A stretch of 64,000 nt of DNA, from assembly GCF_900128415.1 (NCBI RefSeq), contig NZ_LT635772.1, positions 620,001-684,000 of the forward strand. The letters run 5' to 3'. Origin of the DNA: Anaerococcus mediterraneensis. Lineage in GTDB: Bacteria > Bacillota > Clostridia > Tissierellales > Peptoniphilaceae. Shown piece after piece: positions 29,041 through 38,330 of the stretch. Positions within the stretch are counted from its first letter, which is position 1, and each line of letters begins with the position of its first letter. The position numbers and the translations under genes are program-made. The notes below the pieces were generated by a model. It was not told the DNA's origin. It searched no databases and saw nothing but the letters and a program-made list of their open reading frames with translations.

Positions 29041-29763
29041 ATGATCAAAGTAGAAAATTTTACCAAAGAATACAACATAGACAAAAGAGCTGTTGATGAT
29101 ATATCCTTTGAGGCCAGAGATGGTGAGATTTTTGGATTTTTGGGACCTAATGGGGCTGGAAAATCTACAACTATCAAATCCATTGTTGGTATAAACTCAA
29201 AAACAAAGGGAGAGATTTCCATAAATGGTCTAACAATTGAGGATGATCCTATAGAATACAAAAAGCAGTTTTCCTATGTGCCTGATAATCCAGAGTTATT
29301 TGAAAACTATTCGGGCAATGAATACATAAATTTCCTTGCAGATATATATGGGATTGACACCCAGACTAGGAAGGAAAGGCTTGATTATTATTTGGGATTT
29401 TTTGATATCAGAGATGCCATGAATGATCAGATTTCTACTTATTCTCATGGTATGGCCCAAAGGCTTGCCATAATCGGCGCCCTAATCCACGATCCCCAAG
29501 TTTTGATCCTTGATGAGCCAATGGTAGGTCTTGATGCCAAATCAGCCTACAATCTCAAAGAAATCCTCAGAGATAGGGCAAAAGCTGGTAAGTGCATCAT
29601 GTTTTCCACCCACGTTATGGAGGTAGCCCAAGAGCTTTGTGACAGGATTGGGATAATAAACAAGGGCAAGCTAATAGCCATAGGCAGCCTAGATGAGATC
29701 AAACATATAGCCAACAAGGACGGAACCCTAGAATCAATTTTCTTGGAGCTAACTGATGAATAA
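29041..29763 (+). CDS. ABC-2 type exporter, ATP-binding subunit
   Basis: This 240-residue ATPase has Walker A GPNGAGKS at 35-42, the degenerate signature YSHGMAQRL, Walker B VLILDEPMVGLD and a downstream switch histidine (FSTHVMEVA). It belongs to the exporter type related to CcmA/NatA. AAAGGA precedes the ATG. Its end overlaps the permease gene by eight bases, so the two form one transporter. The substrate is unknown. Confidence 0.88.
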   Translation: MIKVENFTKEYNIDKRAVDDISFEARDGEIFGFLGPNGAGKSTTIKSIVGINSKTKGEISINGLTIEDDPIEYKKQFSYVPDNPELFENYSGNEYINFLADIYGIDTQTRKERLDYYLGFFDIRDAMNDQISTYSHGMAQRLAIIGALIHDPQVLILDEPMVGLDAKSAYNLKEILRDRAKAGKCIMFSTHVMEVAQELCDRIGIINKGKLIAIGSLDEIKHIANKDGTLESIFLELTDE

Positions 29764-31420
29764 GTCTAATATAAAAACAATTACTAGATACACCTTGTGG
29801 GAATCATTCTTCCCTTACTTTCCAAAAAAGAAACCGGCAGGTATGCCAAAAAATTATTTGGGAAGGTTGGTTTTACTAATTTGGTCCTATGTTTTTTTGG
29901 GCTATATCTATATAGGAGTTTTTAAGGGCCTAGGAGCAGCTTTCGTAGCTATGGGACAAAATCACATGTACTTTGTAAGCTTTGCCATGGTTTTGACCCT
30001 GATGATATTTTTGATGTATATTAATCAGATTTTGTCCAATTTTTATACCAAATCTGCCATAGCCAATTACCAAACCATGCCACTGGGTCAAGGCGAGCTC
30101 TTTTTGGGTAAGCTTTTTGGTGGTATCCTTAGCTTTTTTGACTTTTTTATATTTTTTGGCATTGGCCTATATATATATTTTGGCATAAGCGGTTTTGATG
30201 CTTTGACCCTAGTTTTTGGGATAATAAATTTTTTCCCAACTATAGCCATAGCCTATACTTTGGTAGCCCTTGTGCTTTTGCTTTTGAAGAAGTTTACCAA
30301 TGTAAATAGGCATGCAAAACTAGTCAAAACTATTGGCTATATCATACTTTTTGCAATTATAGGTCTAGTTTATTACTTTTCCTTTAGCGGTGGCATGAGC
30401 GCTGGTATGGGAGAGCCTACAAAACCATTTTTAGAACAAGATAGGATCCAAGACATGATGGCAAGTGTATCAAATGTGTTTTTCAATGCCAAACTTTTTG
30501 GCCTATCCCTAACAGGACCAATCAGTCAGAGGATAATTTATACTTTGATAATCCAGGCCTTGGCTTGGGCGCTCATTTTTATCTCCTACAAGCTAGCAGA
30601 TAAGTATTATTATGAGGCAGTTTTTGATGAACACCTTGATACAAGCAAAAAGGTTGAGAGCAAGAAAAAAGATATAAAACTAGAATCCTCTAGTCAGTTT
30701 AAAACTATCCTAAAAAAAGATCTAAAAACCCTATTTTCAAATATAGTTTTCCTATCCGGTCCAATAACCATGGCCATAATCTTTGTGGTCTTGACTTTAT
30801 CAAACGGTAGGATGATCATGAGAGATTTAGACCCAGACTTTTTTGCAAGTGGGTATTTCCCTTTGATTTGTTTTGGGATAGGCTTTGCCATGGGATTTTT
30901 GATTTGGATAAATGGGGGGCTAGGATCTTCGGCCCTATCAAGAGAGGGTAAGAGCTTTTATCTGATCCAAACCCTGCCTATAGATCCAAAAAGTCATATG
31001 CTAGCAAGGCTTAGCTCAGCAGTCCTAGTAGGATCTTTGGTCAATCTTATAATAAGCTTGGCTGCCTTGGTATTTATAAAAATAGGTATCCTAAATGCCC
31101 TAGTCTTGTTTTTAGGTTTTACGATCGCCTGCATACTGGCATCAGTTGTCAGCTTGTATTTTGGAACCTTTATGATAAATACAAATTGGACTAAACCCCA
31201 AGAGATCCAGCAAGCAGGAGGGATAAAGGCATTTTTATTCTATTTTGCATCAATAATAGCCGTAGCCCTACTTGTGGTATGCTTTGTCTTCCTTTTAGAA
31301 TTTACTGATTCTATGGTTTTGGCAATGGCAATACCTATTGTCCTTGTCCTAATTTTGGTAGGCCTCTGCTTTAGGGCTTGCCTTAAAAAATACAAAAAAG
31401 GCTTTATGGACCTAGAATAA
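29756..31420 (+). CDS. ABC-2 type exporter, permease subunit
   Basis: This is a 554-residue membrane protein with about 12 hydrophobic segments. A large cytoplasmic insert around residues 285-320 contains a Lys/Glu-rich stretch (TSKKVESKKKDIKL). The two halves suggest a fused or long single-chain permease of the type seen with clostridial self-resistance or efflux systems. It is coupled to the ATPase gene; no specific substrate can be assigned. Confidence 0.82.
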   Translation: MNKSNIKTITRYTLWESFFPYFPKKKPAGMPKNYLGRLVLLIWSYVFLGYIYIGVFKGLGAAFVAMGQNHMYFVSFAMVLTLMIFLMYINQILSNFYTKSAIANYQTMPLGQGELFLGKLFGGILSFFDFFIFFGIGLYIYFGISGFDALTLVFGIINFFPTIAIAYTLVALVLLLLKKFTNVNRHAKLVKTIGYIILFAIIGLVYYFSFSGGMSAGMGEPTKPFLEQDRIQDMMASVSNVFFNAKLFGLSLTGPISQRIIYTLIIQALAWALIFISYKLADKYYYEAVFDEHLDTSKKVESKKKDIKLESSSQFKTILKKDLKTLFSNIVFLSGPITMAIIFVVLTLSNGRMIMRDLDPDFFASGYFPLICFGIGFAMGFLIWINGGLGSSALSREGKSFYLIQTLPIDPKSHMLARLSSAVLVGSLVNLIISLAALVFIKIGILNALVLFLGFTIACILASVVSLYFGTFMINTNWTKPQEIQQAGGIKAFLFYFASIIAVALLVVCFVFLLEFTDSMVLAMAIPIVLVLILVGLCFRACLKKYKKGFMDLE

Positions 31421-31470
31421 AAACTCAGCTTTGAAATTTTTAGTATAATTAGGCTAAGAAAGAAGGTAAT

Positions 31471-32271
31471 ATGGAGTACAAAAAACCCTTTGTTTATATA
31501 GATACAAATTTTAGCTCGGCAGATGCGCTTTTTTTGCAAATGGCTCTAAATTCTTTTGATTTTGAGCTAGTGGGCCTATCAGCAAATAGGTCTTTTATGT
31601 CATCAGCTGCGGCAAGTGAAAATATTTTAGGTCTGGTAAATAAAAATGGCCTCTACCTGAGTGTAGCAAAAAATTTAGATGATAGGAAAAGCCAAAAAGA
31701 TAAGGCGATTTTTAAAAGTCGCAAGGACTATGTAGAAGACATAGACGCTTTTGAAAATCTCTATGAAATAGCCTCTGATTGTGGTAGGCTAGATATAATC
31801 GCAAGCGGTGATTTATCAAATATTGCCAAGGCTATCAGGGCCTATGATGATTTTGTAGACTTCATTGACCATATATTTTTATACCTTGGTGATATAAAAA
31901 CAATGGATGATGATCAAATTGAGGACCTAGATACAATCTTATCTTCTGGCGTAGAACTTTTTATAATTGATAAAAAGTTTATAGATTCTTTTGCCCTGGT
32001 AGATAGCGATTTGGAAGAAATCTTTAGAAACAACCAGTCCCTAGGGGAGATTTGCAAATATTACAAGGATTCTGATGAAAAAAGTCTAATATCTCCTATG
32101 CTTTTGTATTTATTAGAAAGCCCGGAGGCCTTTATCTTTGAGGAAGCAGCCCTAGAATTAGACAAGGAAGAAAAAGAGATTAGAAAAACAAACAAAAAAA
32201 TCCAAGGCTATTTGGTCAACAAGGTCAACGAAGATAGTTTCTATGAATATTTCAAAGGAAAGTTAGGATGA
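31471..32271 (+). CDS. Degenerate nucleoside-hydrolase-like protein
   Basis: This is a 266-residue protein. VYIDTNFSSADALFLQMAL lies where nucleoside hydrolases have xDTDPGxDDAxAL. FELVGLSANRSFMSSAAASE corresponds to the GITTVxGN region, and IIASGDLSNIAKAIRAYDDF to the GPLTNxA helix. The second aspartate of the metal-binding DxDxGxDD set and the later catalytic His region are not recognisable, so it probably does not hydrolyse nucleosides. It ends in a charged helix (EEKEIRKTNKKIQG). Its stop overlaps the next start (ATGA). Function unknown. Confidence 0.6.
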   Translation: MEYKKPFVYIDTNFSSADALFLQMALNSFDFELVGLSANRSFMSSAAASENILGLVNKNGLYLSVAKNLDDRKSQKDKAIFKSRKDYVEDIDAFENLYEIASDCGRLDIIASGDLSNIAKAIRAYDDFVDFIDHIFLYLGDIKTMDDDQIEDLDTILSSGVELFIIDKKFIDSFALVDSDLEEIFRNNQSLGEICKYYKDSDEKSLISPMLLYLLESPEAFIFEEAALELDKEEKEIRKTNKKIQGYLVNKVNEDSFYEYFKGKLG

Positions 32272-32789
32272 AAAAGCCGGGCCTTAGGATGAAAAAACCA
32301 GGACTTAGGATAATAAAAACAGGGCTTGCTGTCATGATTTCTATGGTCATCTCTCATCTAAGACCAGGAGGAGGACTTCCTTTTTACTCTGCCATAGCTG
32401 CTATTATCTCTATGCAGCAAAATGTAGATGATAGTTTTTCTGTGGGGGTAAATAGGGTCATAGGGACAATTTTTGGCGGTTTGATGGGTCTGATCTATCT
32501 TGTCATAGTCCCTGACGGGTCCATCCCAGTTTTTTTAGATTATTTTCTAATAGCCCTAGTAGTTACCTTCATAATATGGGTGATGGCAAATGTTAATAGG
32601 AAAAGTGCCGTATCCATAGCCGCAATTGTATTTTTGTCTATAACTATAAATCACTCCAAAGATCCAGGAGGCATCCCCCTAGACTTTGCATCAAGCAGGG
32701 TAATGGACACTCTCATAGGGGTCTTGTCGGCTATAATTTTAAATTATGGACATTTTGAACTTAAAAAAAGAATAGAAAAATCCCGATAA
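32268..32789 (+). CDS. Aromatic-acid-exporter-like (FUSC superfamily) membrane protein
   Basis: This 173-residue protein has four to five membrane segments and the family sequence GLPFYSAIAAIISMQQNVDD, then GVNRVIGTIFGGLMGLIYL. It is shorter than full-length family members because the soluble C-terminal domain is absent. The N-terminus contains a tandem copy, MKKPGLR followed by MKKPGLR, from a 21-base duplication. The second ATG (32289) may therefore be the original start. Confidence 0.78.
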   Translation: MKKPGLRMKKPGLRIIKTGLAVMISMVISHLRPGGGLPFYSAIAAIISMQQNVDDSFSVGVNRVIGTIFGGLMGLIYLVIVPDGSIPVFLDYFLIALVVTFIIWVMANVNRKSAVSIAAIVFLSITINHSKDPGGIPLDFASSRVMDTLIGVLSAIILNYGHFELKKRIEKSR

Positions 32790-32813
32790 TATGTTATTTA
32801 TCGGGATTTTTTA
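32778..32813 (+). terminator. Intrinsic terminator before the DUF3798 transporter
   Basis: AAATCCCGATAA pairs with TTATCGGGATTT and is followed by a T run. Confidence 0.85.
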
Positions 32814-32887
32814 TTTTGATTTATCTTTACTACTGATACTTGTTATCGCTGTATTATTATGTAGAAACAAAATAATTATAAATATAA

Positions 32888-32916
32888 TTGACAAAGTATG
32901 GGAAAGGGTATATAAT
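32888..32916 (+). promoter_or_regulatory. Consensus promoter of the DUF3798 ABC importer
   Basis: TTGACA (32888-32893), a 17-base spacer and TATAAT (32911-32916) are a perfect match to the housekeeping consensus. They lie about 30 bases before the gene, so high expression is expected. Confidence 0.85.
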
Positions 32917-32946
32917 TGTCACTATAATATGATAAAGGAGTAATAT

Positions 32947-34323
32947 ATGAAATCGATAATGAGAAAAATGACATCACTATTTTTATTAGTATTTGTATTT
33001 TTATCTATAGTCGGATGTCAAAAGGTAGAAGAAAATCCTAAAGGACAGGATAGCAAACAAGCTGAGTCAAGTGATACAGCTGATAGCAAAGAAGAGGCAA
33101 ATGTAGAAAAAGTTGCTAACAAAGCACAGTTTGAACAGCTCAAAGAAGGAGAGGACTTCCACATTGGTCTTGTCACCTCTACAGTAACCCAAGGTGAAGA
33201 TGAGATCCGTGGTGCAGAGGCAGCTATAGCAAAATATGGCAAGGCATCTGAGGGTGGCGTTATTGTTCACGATACATATCCAGATAGGTTTGAGGCAGAG
33301 ATAGAAACAACTATTTCTAAAATCAAAGCTATGGCTGATGACCCACTTATGAAGGCTATAATTGTTAACCAATCAGTACCTGGTACAACAGCAGCCTTTA
33401 CAGAGATTAGAAAATCTAGACCTGACATTATCCTAGTAGATTTGACACCTCAAGAAGATATCCTAATGACATCTGGTGTCGCTGACCTAGTAGTAGATGT
33501 TGATAATATTTCTAGGGGCTACAGGATGATCAAGGCAGCTCAAAAAATGGGAGCTAAAAAATTTGCTCACATTACCTTCCCAAGACACATGGCTATAGAA
33601 ACCCTAGCTATAAGACGTGCCATCATGGAAGAAGCCTGCAAGGATTTGGGTATGGAATTTATTTCCCTAAACGCACCAGACCCAACAACAGATATTGGTA
33701 CACCAGGTGCCCAACAATACCTAGCAGAAAATATAGGACCATGGATAGAAAAATATGGCAAGGATACAGCCTTCTTTACAACAAATGATGCTCTAACAGA
33801 GCCACTTCTAAGAGGAGTTGCAGCAGGCGGTGCAATCTTTGTTGAACCAGACCTTCCAAGTCCAATCATGGGTTATCCATCAGCATTTTCTATAGGACTA
33901 GATGATATAGCAGGCGATTGGCCAGCAATCCTAAAGAGAGTTGAAGAAGTTGTTATAGAAAAAGGCGGCAAGGATAGGATGGGTACATGGGCATACTCAC
34001 TTGGTTATACAAGCACACTTGCAGCAGTTGATTTAGTAGTAGACGTCCTAAACGGCAAGGCTGAGATGACAAATCCAGATGACATCAAAAAAGCCTTTGA
34101 AGGTGAAACTGCTGGCGCTAAATGGGTTGTATCTAAGATGATCAACATGGAAAACGGCGAAGAACTAGGAAACTACGCCCTAGTTGCCCAAGATACTTAT
34201 GTATTTGGCAAAGGCTACCTAGGCATGACAGAAGAAAAAGTTGACGACAAATACAGAAAGATCAACGTAAACGTAGATGAAATTATAGAAAAACAAAAAG
34301 AATCAGAAGGAAAATTCGAGTAA
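32947..34323 (+). CDS. DUF3798-type periplasmic-binding lipoprotein of an ABC importer
   Basis: This 458-residue surface lipoprotein has a signal peptide ending in the lipobox IVGC (Cys24), followed by a charged, Ser/Asp/Glu-rich linker to about residue 60. The remainder resembles the DUF3798 family, with a type I binding-protein fold: FHIGLVTSTVTQGEDEIRGA, KAIIVNQSVPGTTAAF and FFTTNDALTEPLLRGVAAGG. The ligand of this family is not known to me. It is followed by an ATPase and two permeases of the ribose/nucleoside importer type, which points to a sugar- or nucleoside-like ligand (inference). AAAGGAG precedes the ATG. Confidence 0.85.
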   Translation: MKSIMRKMTSLFLLVFVFLSIVGCQKVEENPKGQDSKQAESSDTADSKEEANVEKVANKAQFEQLKEGEDFHIGLVTSTVTQGEDEIRGAEAAIAKYGKASEGGVIVHDTYPDRFEAEIETTISKIKAMADDPLMKAIIVNQSVPGTTAAFTEIRKSRPDIILVDLTPQEDILMTSGVADLVVDVDNISRGYRMIKAAQKMGAKKFAHITFPRHMAIETLAIRRAIMEEACKDLGMEFISLNAPDPTTDIGTPGAQQYLAENIGPWIEKYGKDTAFFTTNDALTEPLLRGVAAGGAIFVEPDLPSPIMGYPSAFSIGLDDIAGDWPAILKRVEEVVIEKGGKDRMGTWAYSLGYTSTLAAVDLVVDVLNGKAEMTNPDDIKKAFEGETAGAKWVVSKMINMENGEELGNYALVAQDTYVFGKGYLGMTEEKVDDKYRKINVNVDEIIEKQKESEGKFE

Positions 34324-34330
34324 GATTTTT

Positions 34331-34361
34331 GCCTAAGATAGGGCCAGGCTTTATCTTAGGC
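34331..34361 (+). promoter_or_regulatory. Intercistronic hairpin after the binding-protein gene
   Basis: GCCTAAGATA pairs perfectly with TATCTTAGGC around an 11-base loop, with only a weak T-rich follow-on. Such hairpins usually act as partial terminators or 3' stabilisers that keep binding protein in excess over the membrane parts. Confidence 0.65.
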
Positions 34362-34390
34362 TCTTGCTTGATATAAGAAAAGAGTCAGAG

Positions 34391-35974
34391 ATGTTAATGG
34401 AAATAAAGGGCCTGGGCAAAAGCTTTGGTCAAAATAAAGTATTAAAAGATGTAAATTTCACCATAGACCAGGGCGAGATTGTAGGCCTTGTTGGAGAAAA
34501 CGGGGCCGGCAAATCTACCCTTATGAATATCATTTTTGGTATGGAGTTTATAAAAGAAACTGGAGGCTATGAGGGAGAGATTATCCTTGATGGCAAAACA
34601 ATAGATTTTAAAAATCCAACTGATGCCCTAAAGGCAGGTATTGGCATGGTCCATCAGGAGTTTTCACTCATACCAGGTTTTACAGTTGCTGAAAATATAA
34701 CTTTGAATATGGAGGAGTGCAAAAAAACTCCTATATCAAAAGTTGTTGGCAAAAACTATGACCTTATAGACAGACAGGCCAATATTAATGATAGCAAAAA
34801 GGCCCTAGATATTTTGGGTGTGGACCTAGATCCAAATGAGTATGTCAGCGAACTACCAGTAGGCCACAAACAATTTATAGAAATAGCCAGGGAAATAAAA
34901 AGAGAAGATGTAAAACTTCTAATAATGGATGAGCCAACAGCAGTTCTAACAGAAACTGAGGCTGATATCCTAATTGCATCCCTAAAAAATCTTGCTAGTA
35001 AAGGTATAGGGATTGTTTTTATCTCCCATAGGCTCAGGGAAGTCCTAGAACTTTGTAATAAGGTTGTAGTCCTAAGAGACGGGGAAATTGTAGAAAATAG
35101 ATCTTCTGAGGGCCTTACTATAAAACAAATCGCTTCTTGGATGATGGGCAAGAGCAAAAGAGAAGCCTACAAGGACGATGATAAAAGAAAAATCGACGAT
35201 GAGGATATCATCTTTAGCGTAGAAAATCTTTATGTAGAAATGCCAGGAGAGATGGTCTATGATGCAAGTTTTGATGTCAGAAGGGGCGAGATCTTTGGAC
35301 TAGCAGGTCTCGCTGGTCAAGGCAAGCTTGGTATAGCAAATGGAATCCTCGGCACTTATCCAGTAGAGGGCAAGGCAGTTTTTAACGGAGAGGATTTGAA
35401 GTTATCAGATACCCAGTCAATCCTAAAAAGAAAAATCGCCTTTGTATCTGAGGATAGGCGAGGGGTTGGACTTCTAATGGCAGAGGATATTGGTCTAAAT
35501 ATAGCCTTCAATGCCATGGAGGTTTTTGATAAATTTATCAAAAAAATCCTAGCCTTCAAATTTAGAGACGAGGAGGCTATCACAGCCAACGCCAACAAAT
35601 ATATAGACAGTCTTGCCATAAAATGCCAGGGACCAAATGAGCTTGTCGGCAAGCTCTCAGGTGGTAACCAGCAAAAAGTTTGCCTGGCCAAGGCCTTTAG
35701 CATGGAGCCAGAGCTTTTATTTGTATCTGAGCCAACTAGGGGGATAGATATAGGAGCTAAGAGATTGGTGCTAGATTCCCTAAAAAAATCTAATAGAGAA
35801 AACAATACTACAATAGTCATGATATCATCTGAGCTAGAAGAATTGCAGTCAGTATGCGACAGGATAGGAGTAGTCTGTGAGGGAAAAATCGCAGGAATCC
35901 TAGATGCAAATACCAGCGTAGAGGACTTTGGACTTTTGATGAGTGGAGAGGAGCTAACAAATGGAGAAAATTAG
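34391..35974 (+). CDS. ABC importer, double ATPase subunit (RbsA/MglA type)
   Basis: This subunit has two fused ATPase domains. The first has Walker A GENGAGKS (35-42), signature-region sequence ELPVGHKQFIEIAREI and Walker B LLIMDEPTAVL. The second, degenerate domain has GLAGQGKLG, LSGGNQQKVCLAKAF and a modified Walker B (LFVSEPTRGID). That asymmetry is normal for ribose/nucleoside importers. I chose the ATG six bases after AAAAGAG; a TTG at 34364 extends the frame but has no ribosome site. It overlaps the first permease gene by 14 bases. Confidence 0.9.
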   Translation: MLMEIKGLGKSFGQNKVLKDVNFTIDQGEIVGLVGENGAGKSTLMNIIFGMEFIKETGGYEGEIILDGKTIDFKNPTDALKAGIGMVHQEFSLIPGFTVAENITLNMEECKKTPISKVVGKNYDLIDRQANINDSKKALDILGVDLDPNEYVSELPVGHKQFIEIAREIKREDVKLLIMDEPTAVLTETEADILIASLKNLASKGIGIVFISHRLREVLELCNKVVVLRDGEIVENRSSEGLTIKQIASWMMGKSKREAYKDDDKRKIDDEDIIFSVENLYVEMPGEMVYDASFDVRRGEIFGLAGLAGQGKLGIANGILGTYPVEGKAVFNGEDLKLSDTQSILKRKIAFVSEDRRGVGLLMAEDIGLNIAFNAMEVFDKFIKKILAFKFRDEEAITANANKYIDSLAIKCQGPNELVGKLSGGNQQKVCLAKAFSMEPELLFVSEPTRGIDIGAKRLVLDSLKKSNRENNTTIVMISSELEELQSVCDRIGVVCEGKIAGILDANTSVEDFGLLMSGEELTNGEN

Positions 35975-37037
35975 AGAATCCGTAAATAAAATCGGTATAG
36001 CAAGATTTATCATTGGATTATTTTTGTTAGCCCTATTTATAGCAGCTCCCTTTGCTGGTATAAGTGTAAAAAGCTCAATAGAAAATGTCCTTGCTAGGTT
36101 TGGTATGTTTTCAATCCTTGTCCTATCCCTAGTACCTATGATAGAAGCAGGTTGTGGACTTAACTTTGGTATACCAATTGGTATAGTAGCAGGTATCCTT
36201 GGGGCAGTTATCTCTTTGGAGTTTAACTTACATGGTTTTGCAGGTATTTTTGTAGCCATGTTTGTAGGTATCCTAATAGGGATCGCATTTGGCTATATCT
36301 ATGGCATACTTTTAAATAAAATAATAGGCGATGAGATGCTTATAGCTACATATGTAGGTTATTCTTTTACAGCCTTTATGTGTATCTTGTACCTATTTTT
36401 GCCATTTAAAAACCCAGTATCAGTTTTATCCTACGGGGGCAAGGGCCTTCGTCAGCAGATTCCAGTTGTAGATTATTGGATGAAAAATATAGAGACGGCA
36501 ACAGGTTCTTTAAAATCAGTTGGTAAACTTTCTAACTTTTTATCATTTTCTATTTTTGGGTTAACAATACCTGTAGGTATGCTTCTGTTTTTTGTCCTCA
36601 TGGCCTTTATGATCTACGCTTTATTTAGGTCAAAAACAGGTACAGCCATGTCGGTTGTTGGATCAAACTACGAATACGCAAAGGCAAGTGGTATAAATAT
36701 CAAAAAAGTTAGACTAAGGGCAGTTATTTTATCTACCTGTATAGCAGCAGTGGGTATCATAGTCTACCAACAGTCTTATGGTTTTATCCAGCTTTACCAA
36801 GCACCACAGGCCTTTACCTTCCAAACTGTAGCATCAATCCTCATAGGAGGAGCTACCCTAAACAAGGCTAAAATCAGCCATGTTATAATAGGTACACTTT
36901 TATTTCAAGGAATCATAACCCTAACCCCAACTGTCATAAACGGACTCTTGTCTATAGACGTATCAGAAGTCATCAGGCTAATAGTTACAAACGGAATGAT
37001 AGTTTACGCCCTAACAAGGAGGATAGACAATGACTAA
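35961..37037 (+). CDS. ABC importer permease 1 (BPD_transp_2 type)
   Basis: This 358-residue protein has about ten membrane segments and belongs to the branched-chain amino acid/ribose/nucleoside permease family. VVGSNYEYAKASGINIKKVR lies at the typical coupling-helix position, then ILIGGATLNKAKISH. It overlaps permease 2 by eight bases. Two different permeases suggest a heterodimeric channel, as in nucleoside importers. Confidence 0.87.
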   Translation: MEKIRESVNKIGIARFIIGLFLLALFIAAPFAGISVKSSIENVLARFGMFSILVLSLVPMIEAGCGLNFGIPIGIVAGILGAVISLEFNLHGFAGIFVAMFVGILIGIAFGYIYGILLNKIIGDEMLIATYVGYSFTAFMCILYLFLPFKNPVSVLSYGGKGLRQQIPVVDYWMKNIETATGSLKSVGKLSNFLSFSIFGLTIPVGMLLFFVLMAFMIYALFRSKTGTAMSVVGSNYEYAKASGINIKKVRLRAVILSTCIAAVGIIVYQQSYGFIQLYQAPQAFTFQTVASILIGGATLNKAKISHVIIGTLLFQGIITLTPTVINGLLSIDVSEVIRLIVTNGMIVYALTRRIDND

Positions 37038-38145
37038 GAAAAAAATATCTACTAGACACCTAGTACCAATAATCTTTTTGGTCATCTGCCTTGTAGGCTT
37101 TATAGTAAGTGATGCTCAGCTTGGATTTATAACAAGTGAGCTTGCCAATAGGCTTGTTAGAAATACCTTTTTGGTTCTAAGCCTTATAATCCCAATCATA
37201 GCCGGTATGGGAATCAACTTTGGTATTCCACTTGGAGCAATGGCTGCCCAAGTCGGACTGATATTTTCCCAAGACCTTGGTTTTACAGGTATAGCTGGTA
37301 TAGGAGTTGCAGCCCTAATTGCCATACCAATTGCGATTTTATTGGGTATATTTTCTGGTAATGTCCTAAACAGAGCCAAGGGCCGAGAGATGATCACATC
37401 TATGATGCTTTCATTTTTTATGCTCGGTGTTTATATGCTCTTTATTCTGTTTTTTACAGGACCGATAATACCAATTAGGGATAAGTCTATGCTCTTATCA
37501 TCAGGTGTTGGTATCAAAAACTCAATCACCCTAGAGACAGCAGGAGCCCTAGACAATGCTCTAAAATATAGGATCCAAATCCCTATTGGCAATGACCAAA
37601 TCAAATTTGATATACCAGTTTTGACCATAATAATAATTGGACTTTTGTGTTTGTTTATAACATATTTCAAAAAGACCAAGCTTGGTCAAAACATGAGATC
37701 AGTAGGTCTTGACCAAGAGGTAGCCAATAACGCAGGACTTAACTCTGATAAGATCAGGGTCAAATCCATAGTTTACTCAACAGTTTTGGCAGCCTTTGGC
37801 CAGCTTATATACCTACAAAATATAGGTACACTTGCAACCTATGCTGGTCTTGACCAGGCAGCCTTATATGCAGCAGCTGCCCTACTTGTAGGAGGAGCCT
37901 CTATAGTAAAGGCCTCTATTGTCAATGCTATAATAGGGACAGGGCTTTTCCACTTGATGTTTATCATCATGCCTCTAGCAGGCAAAGCCATAACAGGAGA
38001 TGCTATGGTTGGAGAGTATTTGAGGACCTTTATTTCCTATGCTGTTGTTACAATTTCACTTATACTCCATGAATATAATAGAAAAAAAGAAATAATAGAA
38101 AATAGATTAAAAGCAATCGGCAAAAAATCCCAGCCAAGTCAATAG
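37030..38145 (+). CDS. ABC importer permease 2 (BPD_transp_2 type)
   Basis: This 371-residue protein is homologous to permease 1, with matching blocks: IAGMGINFGIPLGAMAAQVG against EAGCGLNFGIPIGIVAG, and SVGLDQEVANNAGLNSDKIR at the coupling helix. The two genes thus look like an old duplication. The C-terminus is basic. It is the last gene of the importer operon. Confidence 0.87.
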   Translation: MTKKKISTRHLVPIIFLVICLVGFIVSDAQLGFITSELANRLVRNTFLVLSLIIPIIAGMGINFGIPLGAMAAQVGLIFSQDLGFTGIAGIGVAALIAIPIAILLGIFSGNVLNRAKGREMITSMMLSFFMLGVYMLFILFFTGPIIPIRDKSMLLSSGVGIKNSITLETAGALDNALKYRIQIPIGNDQIKFDIPVLTIIIIGLLCLFITYFKKTKLGQNMRSVGLDQEVANNAGLNSDKIRVKSIVYSTVLAAFGQLIYLQNIGTLATYAGLDQAALYAAAALLVGGASIVKASIVNAIIGTGLFHLMFIIMPLAGKAITGDAMVGEYLRTFISYAVVTISLILHEYNRKKEIIENRLKAIGKKSQPSQ

Positions 38146-38153
38146 GCTATAAA

Positions 38154-38226
38154 GGAAGCTGCCGAGGGTTGGAATAAATTCATTTTTTTCCCTATGTTTT
38201 CAAGCTGCCCCAGGCAGCTTCTTTTA
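38154..38226 (+). terminator. Terminator with two competing 5' arms before the ECF S gene
   Basis: AAGCTGCC (38202-38209) pairs with GGCAGCTT (38213-38220) over a three-base loop, and a T-rich tail follows. A second copy, GAAGCTGCC (38155-38163), can pair with the same 3' arm. The shorter hairpin is the likely terminator of the importer operon; whether the alternative pairing is regulatory is not known. Confidence 0.65.
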
Positions 38227-38330
38227 TTGGAAACAAAGACCTTTTCATAAATATAGACTATCTTATTTTGATGTGATTTTTCTTATGGTATAGTAAGATG
38301 GAATGTTTTATTATCACAAATGGAGGAAAA

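Noticed and set aside
29041-31420. Bacteriocin or lantibiotic export system
   Set aside because: No precursor peptide, modification enzyme or immunity gene was found around the ABC exporter.
34756-35157. Antisense frames in the importer ATPase gene (also at 35356-35820)
   Set aside because: They mirror conserved ATPase motifs on the other strand and have no starts or ribosome sites.
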